In this document: positions 36,691 to 47,000 of the stretch, one piece after another
Position numbering within the stretch: the first letter of the stretch is position 1
How the letters are laid out: each line of letters starts with the position of its first letter
Source of the DNA: Isoetes taiwanensis
Lineage: Eukaryota; Streptophyta; Lycopodiopsida; Isoetales; Isoetaceae
NCBI GenBank assembly: GCA_021234155.1
Contig: JAJEKV010000008.1
Coordinates: 1,693,521-1,757,520, forward strand
Direction: 5' to 3'
DNA length: 64,000 nt
The notes under the pieces: model-generated
Database searches by the model: none
What the model was told of the DNA's origin: nothing
What the model saw: only the letters and a program-made list of their open reading frames with translations
Program-made: the position numbers and the translations under genes

Positions 36691-39062
36691 TCAAGTAGCC
36701 TTGACCTAACTAAACAAGACCACTGAATTTATTGGACCCTAAAAAGGGAGACCTTAGAGATTATGTAACCCAAAAATTTTTTTAATCAAGAACCAAAAAA
36801 CATATACGAAGTATTACTAATGTTTTGCCAAAGTTGACATAATCAAAGTTTGAGTCTAAAACAGAGCAAGAATCCAATGATATTCCCAAGATAGAAAAAA
36901 CTATCAAAGAGCATATAAAGAGAAACTGACTATTTCAGCCATACAACAAGATTAACAAATCATAAAGACATGAGAATCATTGCACCCATATAGAAAAAAA
37001 CTGCCTTTAATTAACAAATCTTACTCATGGGTTTAAACCTTGTACCATGTAACAATCCAGATGTCAAGTCAGACTGGACATCCATAAGAGAAATATCTTA
37101 CCAGTAATTTTGTAACAAATATACAACTGTATAAATGGAAAAACAGTAGTTCATAGCCCAACAATTTCTTCTAGCATCCATGCAAAAACAAATTGCAGGA
37201 GAAGAGAGCTCGGTTACCTGCAGCAAATAGCATTAATTAGCCAAAATAGGGTAAAAAACACTCGCCGGGTAAAAGCAATGAACCCTCTTGGCATTTCGCC
37301 CTTTACCTCTGATTAAAAGAAAATATTCACAATTTATGATCCTTAGTAGAAATCAATCAAGATCATGGTTGCAAAATAACAGTCGATAAAAGAATCATTT
37401 GGATCTAGGTCACTTTAAGACAAATCCAGCTAAAACAATCCTATCTGTAGTACTACATCAAGATCCAAGTTAAATTAAACAATTGTAAAATCCTATTTCT
37501 AATATCAACAGCCACTATAAGAAGTTCAATATTACATAAGATTCCCCATTATATTATCAGTTAAACCTAGCATAATTATATCGGATCGGATTTCGGTCCA
37601 AGCAAAGATGAGGTCGAACTAAGTAAAATTAATCCTAATTGGATCTAAAAGTAGAATTACTTCCCATACCAATCAAGTCCTATCATAGCAAATTCGAGAA
37701 TTAATATAATTAAACAACAAAAAAAACTGGAACCTGATTTAGATCAGTAACTTCCTTGAATACCACTATGAATTTCACCAGGATTTTTCAGTATCTAGAC
37801 CAAAGAGACAAAAGGGTGAAACCTGATTTGGTTGCACCTCCATATCAATGTCATCATTGCTATCCGAATCGGCTACCATATCTATCTCAACCAAAGGCTG
37901 CGGGAGTTATCCATGATCTTAGGCCCATTCTCACGGGTCTTCAAGCTTGGAATAAATTTCGTGATACGGGATCACTCTTGGCCCCTGTTTGGATCCAGGC
38001 CATGCGCTTTGCATAGCTCAATTAACTGAGCCTTGGTTGGTTGAACATTGTTGTGTTCAACTCCATTCCTCCTGAGAAAATCAATGAGCTTGGCTCTTGT
38101 ATGCCCCTTTGTTAATACTACCTTGGTATACTGCTTTACTCATGGCTCGAATTTTGCCCCAAAGGGAACCATATATTTATATCCAAGAGTTTCGGATTAG
38201 ATTTAATCATAATCAGCGTCTAATCTGCTCATGAATTACAAGAAAATTAAGGCCAATCAACTTTAGTTAAAAAAACCGTTACCTGAGATACATAGTGATG
38301 AAGAGTACGGCAGATAATTAGCCCGTCTATGGCCGTCATGCTTTCAAAAGGTTCGAGCTAGTTTGGTTAGGGTTCCGTCATCCAACCTTACGCCATCGCC
38401 ATAGCGGAGCACCATCGTTAGGGTTATTCTGGGCCAAACCCGATATTTCCAACCCAAAAGAAAAAAGTAGTAATAATAAGAAATACATATTACCTTGATT
38501 TTACAATGGTTCATGCCCATATTCCACGATTATTTGAACATTTATTCAACATACCTCATAACAATATTTCATAACAATGTTACCCATCACACCACCATAA
38601 AAAAACCCAAAGGGATCCAATACCCTAGTGAAGCCAAAGTTTCAATCTTGTACCTTTGTGCCCTAATGGTCCAACTTAAATAAATTAATGATACTTATGC
38701 CATTTAATATCTCCCTATTAATATGCTAATATATTAGTTCCAAGCGTCTACAACCTTCCACACCTTTCATAGAAAATCATGTGAAGCCCATGGTCAATTT
38801 TCCAATATCATAGTAAACTTGCCAGTCCATCCCAAAAATAGCTTAAGCAGCTTTCATAACATCATAGCACCACTGTTCAGCTTATATGTCTATAATCATT
38901 TTATAGATATGTCAGCATATTCATGCAAAATTAGCCAACCTATTAATCAAAGGAGTTTCCACATATATTAAATCAACCTCTAAGTTTCCATCATCTTAGA
39001 GTATATTAGAGTATATTTTAAAGTAGATTAGAGTAGATTATAACAAATTAGCGAGCATTAAG

Positions 39063-39068
<6 letters not shown>
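36656..39068. repeat. 2.4-kb direct repeat, copy B
   Basis: Matches copy A (28015-30440) from AAACTGGCCTAACCAAGCC to GCGAGCATTAAGC. It lies upstream of ORF1 in the minus-strand direction, so it is the natural place for a promoter and leader exons. Minus-strand exon-like pieces include the SAP/HeH-like block RAKLIDFLRRNG (about 38130-37960), an acidic exon ending VQPNQ with a CAG|GTTTCA donor (about 37900-37829), and VFKEVTDLNQ with a CAG|GTTCCA donor (about 37770-37740). Confidence 0.85.
37829..38135 (-). CDS. Exon-like pieces with a SAP/HeH-like domain
   Basis: Minus-strand translation in direct repeat B gives RAKLIDFLRRNGVEHNNVQP, then KAQLIELCKAHGLDPNR. This is the two-helix pattern with Leu spacing and a conserved Gly seen in SAP and HeH/LEM-type DNA- or chromatin-binding domains. 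An intron-like step and an acidic piece (VEIDMVADSDSNDDIDM) follow. The same pieces exist in copy A. They could be leader exons of ORF1 or a captured host gene start. Single-base differences between copies shift short stretches of frame. Confidence 0.4.

Positions 39069-39145
<77 letters not shown>
39069..39145. repeat. TA microsatellite at the end of direct repeat B
   Basis: A (TA)n run of about 75 bases. Copy A ends in a shorter run (30435-30453). Confidence 0.95.
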
Positions 39146-39147
<2 letters not shown>

Positions 39148-39179
39148 ACTCTATATATGTTCTTATGTTTTGTCGGCTT

Positions 39180-39460
39180 ATCCGAGGTCCGTTTGAGATC
39201 CAGAGCGGCTCCACGTGGCTTTGGGACGTATCCTACGGCCCAGATGGCTTGGGAGTTTATATATAATTCGTATAGACGCGATCCTACGGTCCAGGTTGAT
39301 TTGATCCTGATCGTCGGTCCGAGATCCTACGGCTCACGTTGCTTTGGGACACATCCTACGGTGTACATGACTTTGGGAATTATATGTAATAGATCCTATG
39401 GCTCATGTTGCGTGAGATCTCGACCCTTGATCGAGTCCAGGATCCTACGGCCCAAATTGA
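39180..39460. repeat. Degenerate array of GATCCTACGGCYCA-type units
   Basis: TCCTAYGG recurs at about 39230, 39291, 39333, 39354, 39397 and 39441, usually followed by CYCA and a GTTGMTTTGGGA block. Units vary between about 20 and 60 bases. No frame is conserved between units. Confidence 0.65.
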
Positions 39461-39502
39461 ATGCTCATCCCTTGGGAAAAGGCTTTTAAAATTTTTATGT
39501 TG

Positions 39503-39567
39503 TGTGGGGGATTCGAAACCTGGCCATTGACCCCCCAACCCCCCATTCTAACCACTAGACCAAGCAT
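39503..39567 (-). repeat. tRNA-derived SINE head or tRNA relic
   Basis: The minus strand reads GCTTGGTCTAGTGGTTAGAA (box A-like) and, about 35 bases on, GGTTTCGAATCCC (box B-like), which is the internal pol III promoter spacing. The anticodon arm is only a G/T-rich run that does not fold, so it is not a working tRNA. A tRNA-derived SINE body downstream on the minus strand could overlap the GATCCTACGG array. Confidence 0.5.
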
Positions 39568-39639
39568 TAATTCCATGAAAAATTTATGTTTCAAATATAC
39601 TTAAGGGTAATGTTCCCATTAAGATAAAATAGACTATAA

Positions 39640-39905
39640 CATTCTAGCTAGTTCAGGAAGGTTCTAGAATGTTCTGGAAGGCTCTAGAAAGTTCTAGAAT
39701 CTTCTAGAAAGTTCTAGAACATAAGATAATCTAGGGGGGGTGTAAGAAAATTCTTCCAGAAAGTTCCAAATTGTTCTAATAAGTTTTAGAATGTTCTAGA
39801 ATGTGGGGGGAATCTATGGGAATGTAAAGGAAATCTAGGGAAATACTTCGAGAAAGTTCTAGAATATATTGAAAGTCTTAGAATGTTCTAAAAAAGTTAT
39901 AGAAT
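39640..39905. repeat. TTCTAGAA array
   Basis: GTTCTAGAAT, GTTCTGGAAG, GCTCTAGAAA and CTTCTAGAAA words repeat every 10-13 bases at 39660-39720 and more loosely to 39905. The words resemble head-to-head heat-shock elements (GAAnnTTC), but no gene lies close by. Confidence 0.75.
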
Positions 39906-39972
39906 GTAAAGAAACATGCACGTAGGAACATGCTAAAAACTCGAACATGCAAGTAGGGCGCATTAAATTTCT

Positions 39973-39973
<1 letters not shown>

Positions 39974-40048
<75 letters not shown>

Positions 40049-40080
40049 AATGTGTATATATATATATATACACATGTATG
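39974..40080. repeat. TA microsatellite
   Basis: A (TA)n run of about 75 bases, then GTATATATA words, directly left of the palindrome array. Confidence 0.95.
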
Positions 40081-40109
40081 TATATAAATTGGTTATATAT
40101 AGGTTGTAT

Positions 40110-40460
40110 GCGGTATAAATTTTTATCCGAGAAGAAATCATGCGGTATAAATTTATACCGAGAGAGCTCTCATGAGGTATAAATTTATAAGAGAGGGGAG
40201 CTGGACGAGGGGAGCCTCACGGTATAAATTTATACCGTGAGAGCTCGCAGTTGAATCGAGAGAGCTCATGGTTATAAATTTAGCTCGGGTCCTCTCCTGG
40301 GTATAAATTTATACCGCTTCGAGTCCACTTGCGGTATAAATTTATACCACGAACTCTCTGGCATGTTATATCCACACAACACTATCTATTGTAGTATAAA
40401 TTTATGCCATCTAGAAATTTATTTTGAAGACGTTATGTCCACGCATTGTCATCGCGGTAT
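40110..40460. repeat. Array of the palindrome CGGTATAAATTTATACCG
   Basis: Exact 18-base palindromes lie at 40143-40160 and 40220-40237, the latter extending to a 26-base palindrome (40216-40241). Partial copies are near 40111, 40174, 40270, 40300, 40332, 40391 and 40454. GAGAGCTC words sit between them. The same motif occurs at about 9515 and 10212, near the opposite end of the 33-kb segment. Confidence 0.85.
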
Positions 40461-40514
40461 ACATCAGTCTATAGCAAGACGAATGAGCAAATAAGAGCAA
40501 GTATATAAGATTCC

Positions 40515-40538
40515 AACTTACACTTCAAAGTGTAAGTT
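40515..40538. repeat. Short perfect inverted repeat
   Basis: AACTTACACTT and AAGTGTAAGTT are separated by two bases. Confidence 0.7.
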
Positions 40539-40730
40539 TGTTCAATGAGGCATACTTTCATGTGAAAATGTTTGCTTCGATGAGGCAATGTCAAAATGTG
40601 TTGCATTTTTACAGTTTTGTTCATAGTTTTGTATTGATTTTGAAAACTTTGAATAAAATACCTTTTGGCACTTTTAGTGTGCTTGCGTTTTTTCAATGTC
40701 TATTTTGTTTAGTTTTTGAAAATATTACTA

Positions 40731-40872
40731 TTCTAGAATGGGACTCGCATGAAACCAACAAACCGCCCTTTAGCCTTCGTCCTGTGACCTTCGTCCTCGA
40801 TCCTAGTTTGTAAGGAAGTCCTTTGGTATTCCGGGCGGTTTGTTGGTTTCATCACGAGTCCCATTCTAGAAT
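40731..40872. repeat. Inverted repeat, 38-base arms
   Basis: The arm at 40731-40769 (TTCTAGAATGGGACTCG, then ATGAAACCAACAAACCGCC) is repeated inverted at 40831-40868 with one small insertion, leaving a loop of about 60 bases. It abuts the larger foldback. Confidence 0.85.
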
Positions 40873-41766
40873 CCCATCGATCCGAGACAGCCCGGATCGC
40901 CATTCTAGAATGGGACGAGCATGCATGTTTGCATGCATGTGGCGACATGCCCATTTACGGTTGGGAGTTCGCTATTTTAGGCGCGTTTACGCATCGACTC
41001 CTCGGCGCTTCCTCTTCTCTCTCGTGGTACCTCTTTCTCTTTGAACCCACCCTCCCCCTTCTTTGTTTATTATATTTGTCGGCGTGGCACGCGTAATCGA
41101 CCCTCCACTCACAGGAGGTTTGTTTTGTTTTGTTTTGTTTTGTAGTGTTGGTGATGTGCAGTACGGGTTGGCGGCGGCATTTGTTTAAAACTTCTCCATT
41201 CGTGGGTTTTGGGAGCGATTTCTCGCCTTGCGTTTGTCTAAGCCCCTTGGGCGGAAGGCTTATCACTAGGTTTTTCCTCAAACCCGAAGGGCTGGGTTTT
41301 TAATCCGGTGATAAGCTTTCGGCAGTACACCAACCAACATCTGTTAGCATTGTATTTTGGGGTCCAAATGATATAATTGGATTTTCCCTTTATTTTCGTG
41401 GGTAGAGAAATCGCTCCCAAAACCCACGAATGGAGAAGTCTAAAACAAATGCCGCCGCCAACCCACACTGCACATCACCAACACTACAAAAACAAAACAA
41501 AACAAACCTCCCGTGAGTGGAGGGGTTGATTCTGCCGCGTGCCATGCGACAAATATAATAAACAAAGAAGGGGGAGGGTGGGTTCAAAGAGAAAGAGGCA
41601 TGGCGAGAGAGAAGAGGAAGCGCCGATGAGGAGTCGATGACTAAACGCCGCTAAAATAGCGAACTCCCAACCGGAATGGGCATGCGTTGCCACCGCATGC
41701 ATGCAAAACATGCATGCTCGCCCCATTCTAGAATGGCGATCCGATGTCTCCGGATCGATGGGATTT
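40872..41766. repeat. 0.9-kb foldback (long inverted repeat)
   Basis: Arms 40872-41227 and 41403-41766 are about 90 percent complementary by eye over some 360 bases (CCCATCGATCC at both outer ends; TTTGGGAGCGATTTCTC at both inner ends). The 175-base centre holds another stem (GGAAGGCTTATCAC with GTGATAAGCTTTC). The outer edges carry CATTCTAGAATGG and GCATGCATG words. A transcript would fold into a long hairpin. It lies about 0.2 kb inside the right TIR. No open frame is conserved between the arms. Confidence 0.9.
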
Positions 41767-41988
41767 TCAAACCAAACTAGGGGGCCAAAAAGGGATATCA
41801 AACAATTTTGAATGAAAGCTAAGTTCACACCCCTCAAAAATGATGCCTAAAATTTTCAAATTGTCACACTTGTCACAAATATACCACGAAAAGGACCTTT
41901 TGGGGGGATTTTAGGAATCTTTCAAAGATTCCTTTTTAAAGTGCGTTTTATAGCAAATTAGTGCGTTTCATTTTAAACTTTGTTAAAC

Positions 41989-42350
41989 GTCTAGGACGGT
42001 TTTGCGGTTAGTTGGGGGCATGTCGGTTAGGAACGTTACGGTTGGTATCGAGCGGTCTCGAAGTTCGAGTCTTCATGGGTGCCTATATGCATGGGTAATT
42101 TGCAAAGACTTGGTAATCATTACGATATGGTATGAAATAGACACCGGTATAGCCTTGGATGCTCGAGGACGAGCATAGTTCTAGTGGGAGGACATAACGG
42201 GCCCATGGTAGATTGCTCGAGTATTCAACCTTGAATGTGCCCGGTGGGGCGTTCCCGAGACACCGGCATAAATGGGTAGAAGCGACTACTCATAAACGTC
42301 TAGACGGTTTTGCCCAGTTGGTTAAGGGCATGTCGGTTCGGAACGTTACA
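41989..42350 (+). mobile_element. TRIM-like mini LTR element, remaining part
   Basis: The remaining 52 bases of the 5' LTR (to about 42040) are followed by a primer-binding site GTTGGTATCGAGC (initiator-Met tRNA type), about 120 bases without a frame, a polypurine tract AGTGGGAGGA (42183-42192) and a complete 3' LTR (42193-42350, ending GGAACGTTACA). Without the insertion the LTRs are about 157 bases and the whole element about 467, the size and layout of a TRIM. It is flanked by CCTAC (8928-8932, 42351-42355). Its LTRs are similar but not identical, so it is not very recent. Confidence 0.75.
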
Positions 42351-42534
42351 CCTACACTTACTAATTAATAACATTAATTAGTCTAATTAGCTTAACTAAC
42401 TTATTTATAATTTAGCATAGCTAACAAAGGCCCTTTTAGGTTAGGCCAAGTTATCCCCTAATGACCCGTAAGAGTCTACTTATACTCGGTCGTAGTATTT
42501 ATATGTATATCGTATAAATATATGGAACGTCACA
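42351..42534 (-). mobile_element. Second gypsy LTR, right part
   Basis: Resumes the LTR interrupted at 8932 and ends GGAACGTCACA at 42534, followed by CTAGT (42535-42539), the partner of 5568-5572. Confidence 0.8.
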
Positions 42535-42539
42535 CTAGT

Positions 42540-43250
42540 GTTCTCACAAAATGAGTGCAAAGCGTTAAAATGTTGTTGATATTAGCGGTTGTTTGTGCCA
42601 TAAGAAGATATCATCAGCATACATAAGATGTACATGCTAAAAAGTATAGGAAAAGATGACAAACTTGTTACATTCCAATGTAGATATTGATTTAGATACT
42701 GATGGGGAGAACTTAGCGAACACCCTTTCATAAAGTCTGTAAATTGCATTTAAAAAGCTCGTGGAGCCCAAAGTACCTGCAACCTTTGCCAAAGAAGCTC
42801 ACGGGATATTGTATCAAAGGCTAAAGTGAAACTAGAAAGCATATATAGAGAGAGCATATTTCAGGCTTTGAGTATGTTCAATAAGCAAACAGAGTGTGAA
42901 AATATGTTCTATAGTAGAATTGCATGTCCAATAATATGCACATTTGCAGCTTCAACGCAAGATGCAAACTGCTTAATAATATTGGTCAAGAACTTGACTT
43001 GCTATGGTTATGCGATAATTGGTAGGATTATTCTTATCACCTGCTTTATAAATGAGGACAAGCTTGTAGTACAAGTGTCTGCAAATCCTTCCTATATGAA
43101 GCTTGATTTAAAAGTAGAGTAATGACTATTATTAATGGTGGACCACCCCATTTAAGCAACTCTAGCTGTAATTCCTCTAGATCAGGAGACCTTCTTCCTA
43201 AATGAGACATTCTAGAATGATCACACACTTGAGTCAACCGCCCATGCATT
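42540..43250 (-). pseudogene. Decayed LINE reverse transcriptase
   Basis: Minus-strand pieces in order: SPDLEELQLELLKWGGPPL (about 43190), SGDKNNPTNYRTIT (about 43040), IEHIFTLCLLIEHTQSLK (about 42900), FDTISRELLWQRLQ (motif A, about 42810) and MYADDIFLW (the YADD box, about 42625). This is the non-LTR retrotransposon RT order. Frames shift several times and stops are frequent. The gypsy element inserted about 80 bases past the YADD box. The last 230 bases recur at 55246-55480. Confidence 0.75.
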
Positions 43251-43473
43251 GCTGCATGGAAATATTCCCAAGTCTTGGATTTGGACCATGCTAGATTTTA
43301 CGCCAAGGTTTAGATCACGCCACAGCAATTCAAACATTTTCTTTTGGCACGCAGCAAAATTTAGCAAAGTGGCTCAAATTAAAAAAGAAACAAATCAACA
43401 TAGTATAATGATAATTTTCACTTTGGATTCAACACAACGTAGCTCTTAGAATTTAGTAAACAAATGAACAAAA

Positions 43474-43876
43474 ATGTCATGTGAACTAAAAGACTTCTGA
43501 ATAGAATGTATTCCTTGAAGAATGAAGAAGATACAGGAGCGCCCAACACACTGACTAAAGGACTAACTAACTGAATGAAGCGTGACTGTGGCTTATATAG
43601 ACATGCCACGTCAGCAACAGGTGACTCAGCATGTATAGTCATCTAGACACGTATAATCTTCTAATATCATGTATCTTGCCTTGAATTGAATATACTTGGT
43701 GTACATAATGAAGCACATATTTGTTCGTGGCAAACCTAGCTAAAGGCTTTGATTGGCCATTTGAACTACACAGCCAATTTACAAATTTGTTTGGGGCCAA
43801 TAATAGTGCTTGGCAGTCAATTTAAGTGTTGGAACTTTAAGTTTATCCCCATATGCTCTTCTACATCATGTAATCT
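43474..43876 (-). mobile_element. Possible solo LTR
   Basis: On the minus strand the segment starts TGTAGAAGAG, has TATATAAGCC about 280 bases in, a pyrimidine-rich start region (CTTCTTCATTCTTC), and ends near GTTCACATGACA. This has LTR-like organisation with TG...CA ends, but no target duplication was found. A host promoter with no gene attached is the alternative. Confidence 0.3.
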
Positions 43877-44024
43877 CTGTATCCTAAATGATGGCTGAGC
43901 AGCCTTTGAATGTGATAAGATCCGATATTTTTCTGTTCAATTGTAATATAACTGGAACATTCTCCACTACCATTGTTGGTTCTTTGTGCATGTTCTAGGT
44001 GCTGGGTATTTTAAGTGGGTCTTT

Positions 44025-47000
44025 TCAAATACTCAAGCTATAACCTTGCTTCATAGAATCAGCGTAAATATTTGACATTAAAACATATCCCGCAGTCCAG
44101 TGGGTATCTAAATACATAATTTGCTCAAAACAGCGTTGTCCTACTGTGGTGTCACCAAGCATTCTACAAGAACTAAGCAGGCTTGTCCATCCAACAACAT
44201 CATTCTGCATGGTAGCAGTCCACAGAAAATTCTCTGCTTCATTCAGATATCCTGAGCGACCTAAGAGGTCAACCATGCAACCATAATGGTCCACAGTTGG
44301 TGTGATGCCATAACAGTCTAGCATAGATTTGAAATACCAATATCCTTCATTAACTAGACCCACACGACTGCACGCAATAAGAACACAGGCAAATGGCATT
44401 GCAGTTGGAATTACACCTGCATATTGCATCTTATCAAAGCATTGTATTGCCAGAAGGATTTCTCCATGCTGGGCATACCCTGCAATCATTGTGCACCATG
44501 ACACAATATTGTCATTTGGTAACTGATGAAAGACCTTATTTGCTTCTTCCAGGCTTCCACATTTAGCATACATATCAAGTAGGCTATTACCAAGGCCGAC
44601 CGATGGGAAACCATGCAAAAAGACCTTATCATGTGTGAGCCTTCCTTGCTGTACAGCACCTATGTTAGCACACGCTTTTAATACACTCAAGAAAGTAATT
44701 TCATCTGGATATACTCCTTTTTCCTGCATTCTTTCAAAACATTCTAGGGCCAATGAGGCTTCACCACATTGTGTGTATCCTGCAATCATTGCATTCCATG
44801 AGATCTCGTCTTGAGCTTCCAGTGCATCAAATGCTTTAGATGCCATCTGAAGACTCCCAGATTTAATGTACATATCAATCAATGCATTGCCTAACACCAC
44901 TTCTCCTTGTAGTTTAGCTTGCTTGATTTGTGCATGTATGAGCCTTCCCCGTGTTATATCTCCTTCACTGCCACATGCTTTCAAGGTGCCCAAATATGTG
45001 AACTCGTTTGGTTTTATGCATTCTACTTGCATCTGTTCAAAACAGCGAAGTGCCAAAGAGCCATATCCATATTGAGCATATCCCACAATCATTGCTGTCC
45101 ATGAAACAACATTTTTAAACGGCAAGAAAACAAACACAGTACTTGCTTCTTCAAAGCTACAGCATTTGGTATACATATCAACTAAGGTGCTACCTACAAC
45201 AACATTAGATAGGAGGCCAGTATCAATAATCTGCTCATGAAGAAACCTTCCCCATTCTATTGCCTTCATGTTGCTACATGCTTTTAAGGCACTCAAGAAT
45301 GTAACTTCACTTGGTCTAAATCCATCATCCTTCAGCTTTTGAAACCATTCTAAAGCCATATGGCTCTCTTTGCCGTGGGCATAACCTGAGATTATTCCAT
45401 CCCACAGGACCACACTTGGCTGTATGCCACAGTCTTCCATTTGGTCAAAACACTCTAGAGCTAAAATGTATTCTCCATGCTGTATGTATGCAGCAATCAT
45501 GGCACCCCATGACACTACATCCCGTATTGGCATATTGTAAAACACATGACAGGCTTCTTTCAAGTGTCCACATTTGGCATACATATCAAGCAGGGTATTC
45601 CCTATAATCGTATCACACTGGAGCTCTCTCTGAAGTATCATCTCATGAATGAGCCTCCCCTCCTTGGGGATTCTCAAGATAGCGTATGAGTTCAGGACGC
45701 TTGAAAAAGTGGTCTTGTCAGGTTTTATACCTTTCTGTTGCATCTTCTCAAAATAACTTAGAGCCAATAAGCTTTCACCATGTTGAGCAAAGCTGGTAAT
45801 CATTGCATTCCACATCTCCACACCTTGATTAGACAACTGACTAAAGACATTACATGCCTCCACCAGGCTTCCGCACGTGGCATACATTTGAATCATGCTG
45901 CTTCCAATAGCATCACTCCATCTTAATCCTCTTCTAACAATATTTCCATGGATTATCCTGCCCTCTTCTTTTGCTGCTATGCTGGTGCAAGCTTTCAAGA
46001 CCATAACAAATGTAACTTCATTTGGGTGCATGTCTTCTAATTGCATTTTATAAAAGCAATTTAAGGCCAATTGCCCTTCTCCATGCTGGGCATATCCTGC
46101 AATAATGGCATTCCATGACACCACATCTCGGTTGTGCACTTTGTCAAAAATGGTTAATGCTTCATGAAGACTACCGAACATGCAATACATATGAACTATG
46201 GAGCTGGCAACCATCACATCTGAATTCATTTCACTTCTAATTATATGTTCATGAATCAACTTCCCTTCCTCTATCCTAGCACACACCTTGAGAATGCCCA
46301 GAAAAGTGATTGCATTTGGTTTGTAACCTTCCTGCTGCATCTTCTCAAAAAATTGTACAGCAAAATGATCTTCCCAATTTTGGACACATCCTGAAATTAG
46401 AGCATTCCAAGACATGACATTTGGCCTTATGCCTTCCTGTTGTAACTTTTCGAAACATTCTAGAGCTAGATGACACTCCCCTTGTTCAGCATATGCTGCA
46501 ATCATTGTGTTCCAAGCTATCACATCCCGATTGTGCATATTTCCAAACACAATCCATGCTTCCTGGAGACATTTACATGTGGCATACATATGAAGCAAGG
46601 CACTGCACACAATGACCTCTGATTGTAATTCGCATTTATTGATCTGGTTATGTATAATCCTTCCTTGTGGGAGAGAGCATGTCATTGTACATGCTTTAAT
46701 AACAGCAACATAGATATGCTTATCACTTTTTGAACCTGAGAGTTGCACTCTGCTGTGCAATTCAAGGGCTGTCCGACTGTGCCCAAGCTTGGCATTTGAA
46801 AAAATTATTGCGGCCCATGTATGTGAAGTTAGAGCATGAATAGCATTGAATGTCTGATTTGCTTCAAACAAACGCTCCTGATAGGTAAATAGTCGAATGA
46901 GATGATCCCCCAAAACGGAAATTGAATCAAATCCATTATAAACCATGAGAGATTGCACTCGTCTAGTATAATGGACATCTTTGCACTCCTGAAGAAGGTA

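Noticed and set aside
39503-39567. Functional tRNA gene
   Set aside because: The box A and B regions fit, but the anticodon arm does not fold and the acceptor stem is not paired.
40110-40460. CRISPR-like array
   Set aside because: The repeated palindrome has irregular spacing and degenerate copies, spacers are not uniform, and the DNA is plant nuclear.
44329-46615. Plus-strand frames across the PPR gene
   Set aside because: Antisense shadows of the repeat-coding strand with no independent coding features.
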